This document shows positions 13,162 to 14,459 of a stretch of 14,459 bases of DNA, in pieces; within the stretch, counting starts at the first letter, position 1; the number at the start of each line of letters is the position of its first letter. This stretch comes from Natronohydrobacter sp. (GTDB lineage: Bacteria > Pseudomonadota > Alphaproteobacteria > Rhodobacterales > Rhodobacteraceae). The stretch spans positions 1 through 14,459 of the forward strand of contig SKRP01000127.1 in NCBI GenBank assembly GCA_007118445.1, in the 5' to 3' direction. Both the position numbers and the translations under genes were made by a program. The notes beneath the pieces are model-generated. The model was not told the DNA's origin. It did not search any database and was given only the letters and a program-made list of their open reading frames with translations.

Positions 13162-14459
13162 TCAGGATTTCTGGAACATGGCGAGCATCCGCCGTGTCAC
13201 CAGGAAACCGCCAAAGATATTCACTGCCGCCATCAGAAGCGCGAGCGCCGCCATCAGCGTGATCGACACCGAGGTCGAGCCGATCTGCAACAATGCGCCC
13301 ACGATGATGATCGAGGAGATCGCATTGGTCACCGCCATCAGCGGCGTGTGCAGCGAATGCGAGACTTTCCAGATCACCTGGAAGCCCACGAAGACGGCCA
13401 GCACGAAGATGATGAAATTGCGCATGAAGCTCTCAGGCGCGACCAGACCCACGGCCAGCACGAAAGCTGCACCAGCGGCCAGCAGTGCCACCTGCGTCCT
13501 GGTCTCGGATTTGAAGGCCGCGATTTCCTGCGCGCGCTTCTCTTCCGGCGTCAGCTCCTTGACCTTTTCCTTTGGTTTGGCCGCGATAGCTTTCACCTTG
13601 GGCGGTGGCGGCGGGAAAGTGATCTCGCCTTCATGCGTGACCGTCGCGCCGCGAATGACGTCATCTTCCATGTTATGGTTGATATTGCCGTCTTTTTCGG
13701 GCGTCAGGTCATGCAGCATATGGCGGATATTGGTGGCATAGAGCGTCGAGCTTTGCGCGGCCATCCGGCTGGGGAAATCGGTGTAGCCGACGATGACAAC
13801 CCCGTTTTCCGTGACCAGCCGCTCATCCATCACAGTCAGGTCGCAATTGCCGCCCTTCTCGGCGGCCAGATCGACGATCACCGAGCCGGGCTTCATCATC
13901 TGCACCATATCCTCGGTCCAGAGCTTCGGCGCCGGGCGTCCGGGGATCAGGGCCGTGGTGATGACGATATCGACATCCGGGGCCAGTTCACGGAATTTCT
14001 CAAGCTGCTTTTCGCGGAATTCAGGGCTGGAAGGCGCGGCATAGCCGCCGGTTTCCGCGCCGTCCGTCGCTGAATCCTCGAAATCGAGGAAGACGAATTC
14101 CGCGCCCATCGATTCAATCTGTTCCGACACTTCGGGCCGCACATCGAAGGCCAGCGTGATCGCGCCGAGGCTGGTCGAAGTGCCAATGGCCGCAAGCCCG
14201 GCCACACCCGCACCGACCACCAGCACGCGCGCAGGCGGGATCTTGCCCGCAGCGGTCACCTGACCTGTGAAGAAGCGCCCGAAATTATTACCGGCCTCGA
14301 TCACCGCGCGGTAGCCTGCGATATTGGCCATGGACGAGAGCGCATCCATCTTCTGCGCGCGGCTGATCCGTGGCACCATATCCATCGCGATCACAGTCGC
14401 GCCGCGCGCTTTCGCGGCTTCCAGCATCTCGGCGTTCTGGGCAGGCCAGAAGAACGAGA
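13162..14459 (-). CDS. pntA: NAD(P)(+) transhydrogenase, alpha subunit, 5' end beyond window
   Basis: 431 residues are visible; by comparison with E. coli PntA roughly the first 85-100 are outside the window. The first visible residues, SFFWPAQNAE, belong to the NAD(H)-binding domain dI. Then come DMVPRISRAQKMDALSSMAN (from visible residue about 27), the Rossmann motif VGAGVAGLAAIG, FDVRPEV, TTALIPGRPAPKLW, and SVIVDLAAEKGGN. After a proline-rich, charged linker (FPPPPPKVKAIAAKPKEK) the chain ends with four hydrophobic helices of dII, including SHSLHTPLMAVTNAISS and the terminal NIFGGFLVTRRML. dI and the membrane part are on one polypeptide, as in E. coli and Rhodobacter, and not split into two genes as in Rhodospirillum rubrum. 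The internal ATG at 14427 is not the start. Forms an operon with pntB. Confidence 0.97.
   Translation of the reverse strand, partial: SFFWPAQNAEMLEAAKARGATVIAMDMVPRISRAQKMDALSSMANIAGYRAVIEAGNNFGRFFTGQVTAAGKIPPARVLVVGAGVAGLAAIGTSTSLGAITLAFDVRPEVSEQIESMGAEFVFLDFEDSATDGAETGGYAAPSSPEFREKQLEKFRELAPDVDIVITTALIPGRPAPKLWTEDMVQMMKPGSVIVDLAAEKGGNCDLTVMDERLVTENGVVIVGYTDFPSRMAAQSSTLYATNIRHMLHDLTPEKDGNINHNMEDDVIRGATVTHEGEITFPPPPPKVKAIAAKPKEKVKELTPEEKRAQEIAAFKSETRTQVALLAAGAAFVLAVGLVAPESFMRNFIIFVLAVFVGFQVIWKVSHSLHTPLMAVTNAISSIIIVGALLQIGSTSVSITLMAALALLMAAVNIFGGFLVTRRMLAMFQKS

Noticed and set aside
11488..14073. Two plus-strand open frames over 400 residues opposite pntB and pntA
   Set aside because: Both are His/Arg/Gln-rich shadows of the transhydrogenase genes.

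Overview
The window is a stretch of ordinary chromosome from an alphaproteobacterium, almost certainly in the Rhodobacteraceae (Rhodobacter/Roseobacter relatives). The evidence is high GC with strongly GC-biased third codon positions, PyrC, PyrE, FabF, MltG and PntAB sequences of the type I know from that family, a DUF6525-like small protein, and a Rhodobacteraceae-style intergenic motif after pyrC. Almost all of it is coding. I see no tRNA, rRNA, CRISPR array, insertion sequence or phage gene, and no gene-free gap longer than 300 bases.

Layout. 1-905 (+): the 3' end of a CobW/COG0523 GTPase (zinc metallochaperone type), then a small basic DUF6525-like gene. 871-2097 (-) and 2260-3513 (+): two paralogous MltB-type lytic transglycosylase lipoproteins, transcribed divergently; one has an ordinary Sec-type lipoprotein signal and the other a twin-arginine-like one. 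3573-5360 (+): pyrC and pyrE, two steps of de novo pyrimidine synthesis. 5507-6766 (+): an MFS transporter of the YcaD type. 6965-9387 (-): fabF and mltG, coupled by an ATGA overlap. 9515-11470 (-): an H-NOX haem nitric-oxide sensor followed 9 bases later by a soluble hybrid histidine kinase. 11641-14459 (-): pntB and the 3' part of pntA, the proton-translocating transhydrogenase, ending at a clear intrinsic terminator.

How the genes work together. The window is mostly a patchwork of housekeeping units: cell-wall cutting (two MltB-like enzymes plus MltG), pyrimidine synthesis, fatty-acid elongation and NADPH supply. The sensory module is the H-NOX/kinase pair, which should read nitric oxide and feed a phosphorelay whose output is not encoded here. 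The most unusual non-coding structure is a 59-base two-part inverted repeat between the kinase and fabF, whose outer arms are two opposed DnaA-box-like 9-mers. Also notable is a short hairpin that could hide the ribosome binding site and start codon of the H-NOX gene. I did not find a wholly new system; the best leads are these two elements and the orphan output of the nitric-oxide sensor.
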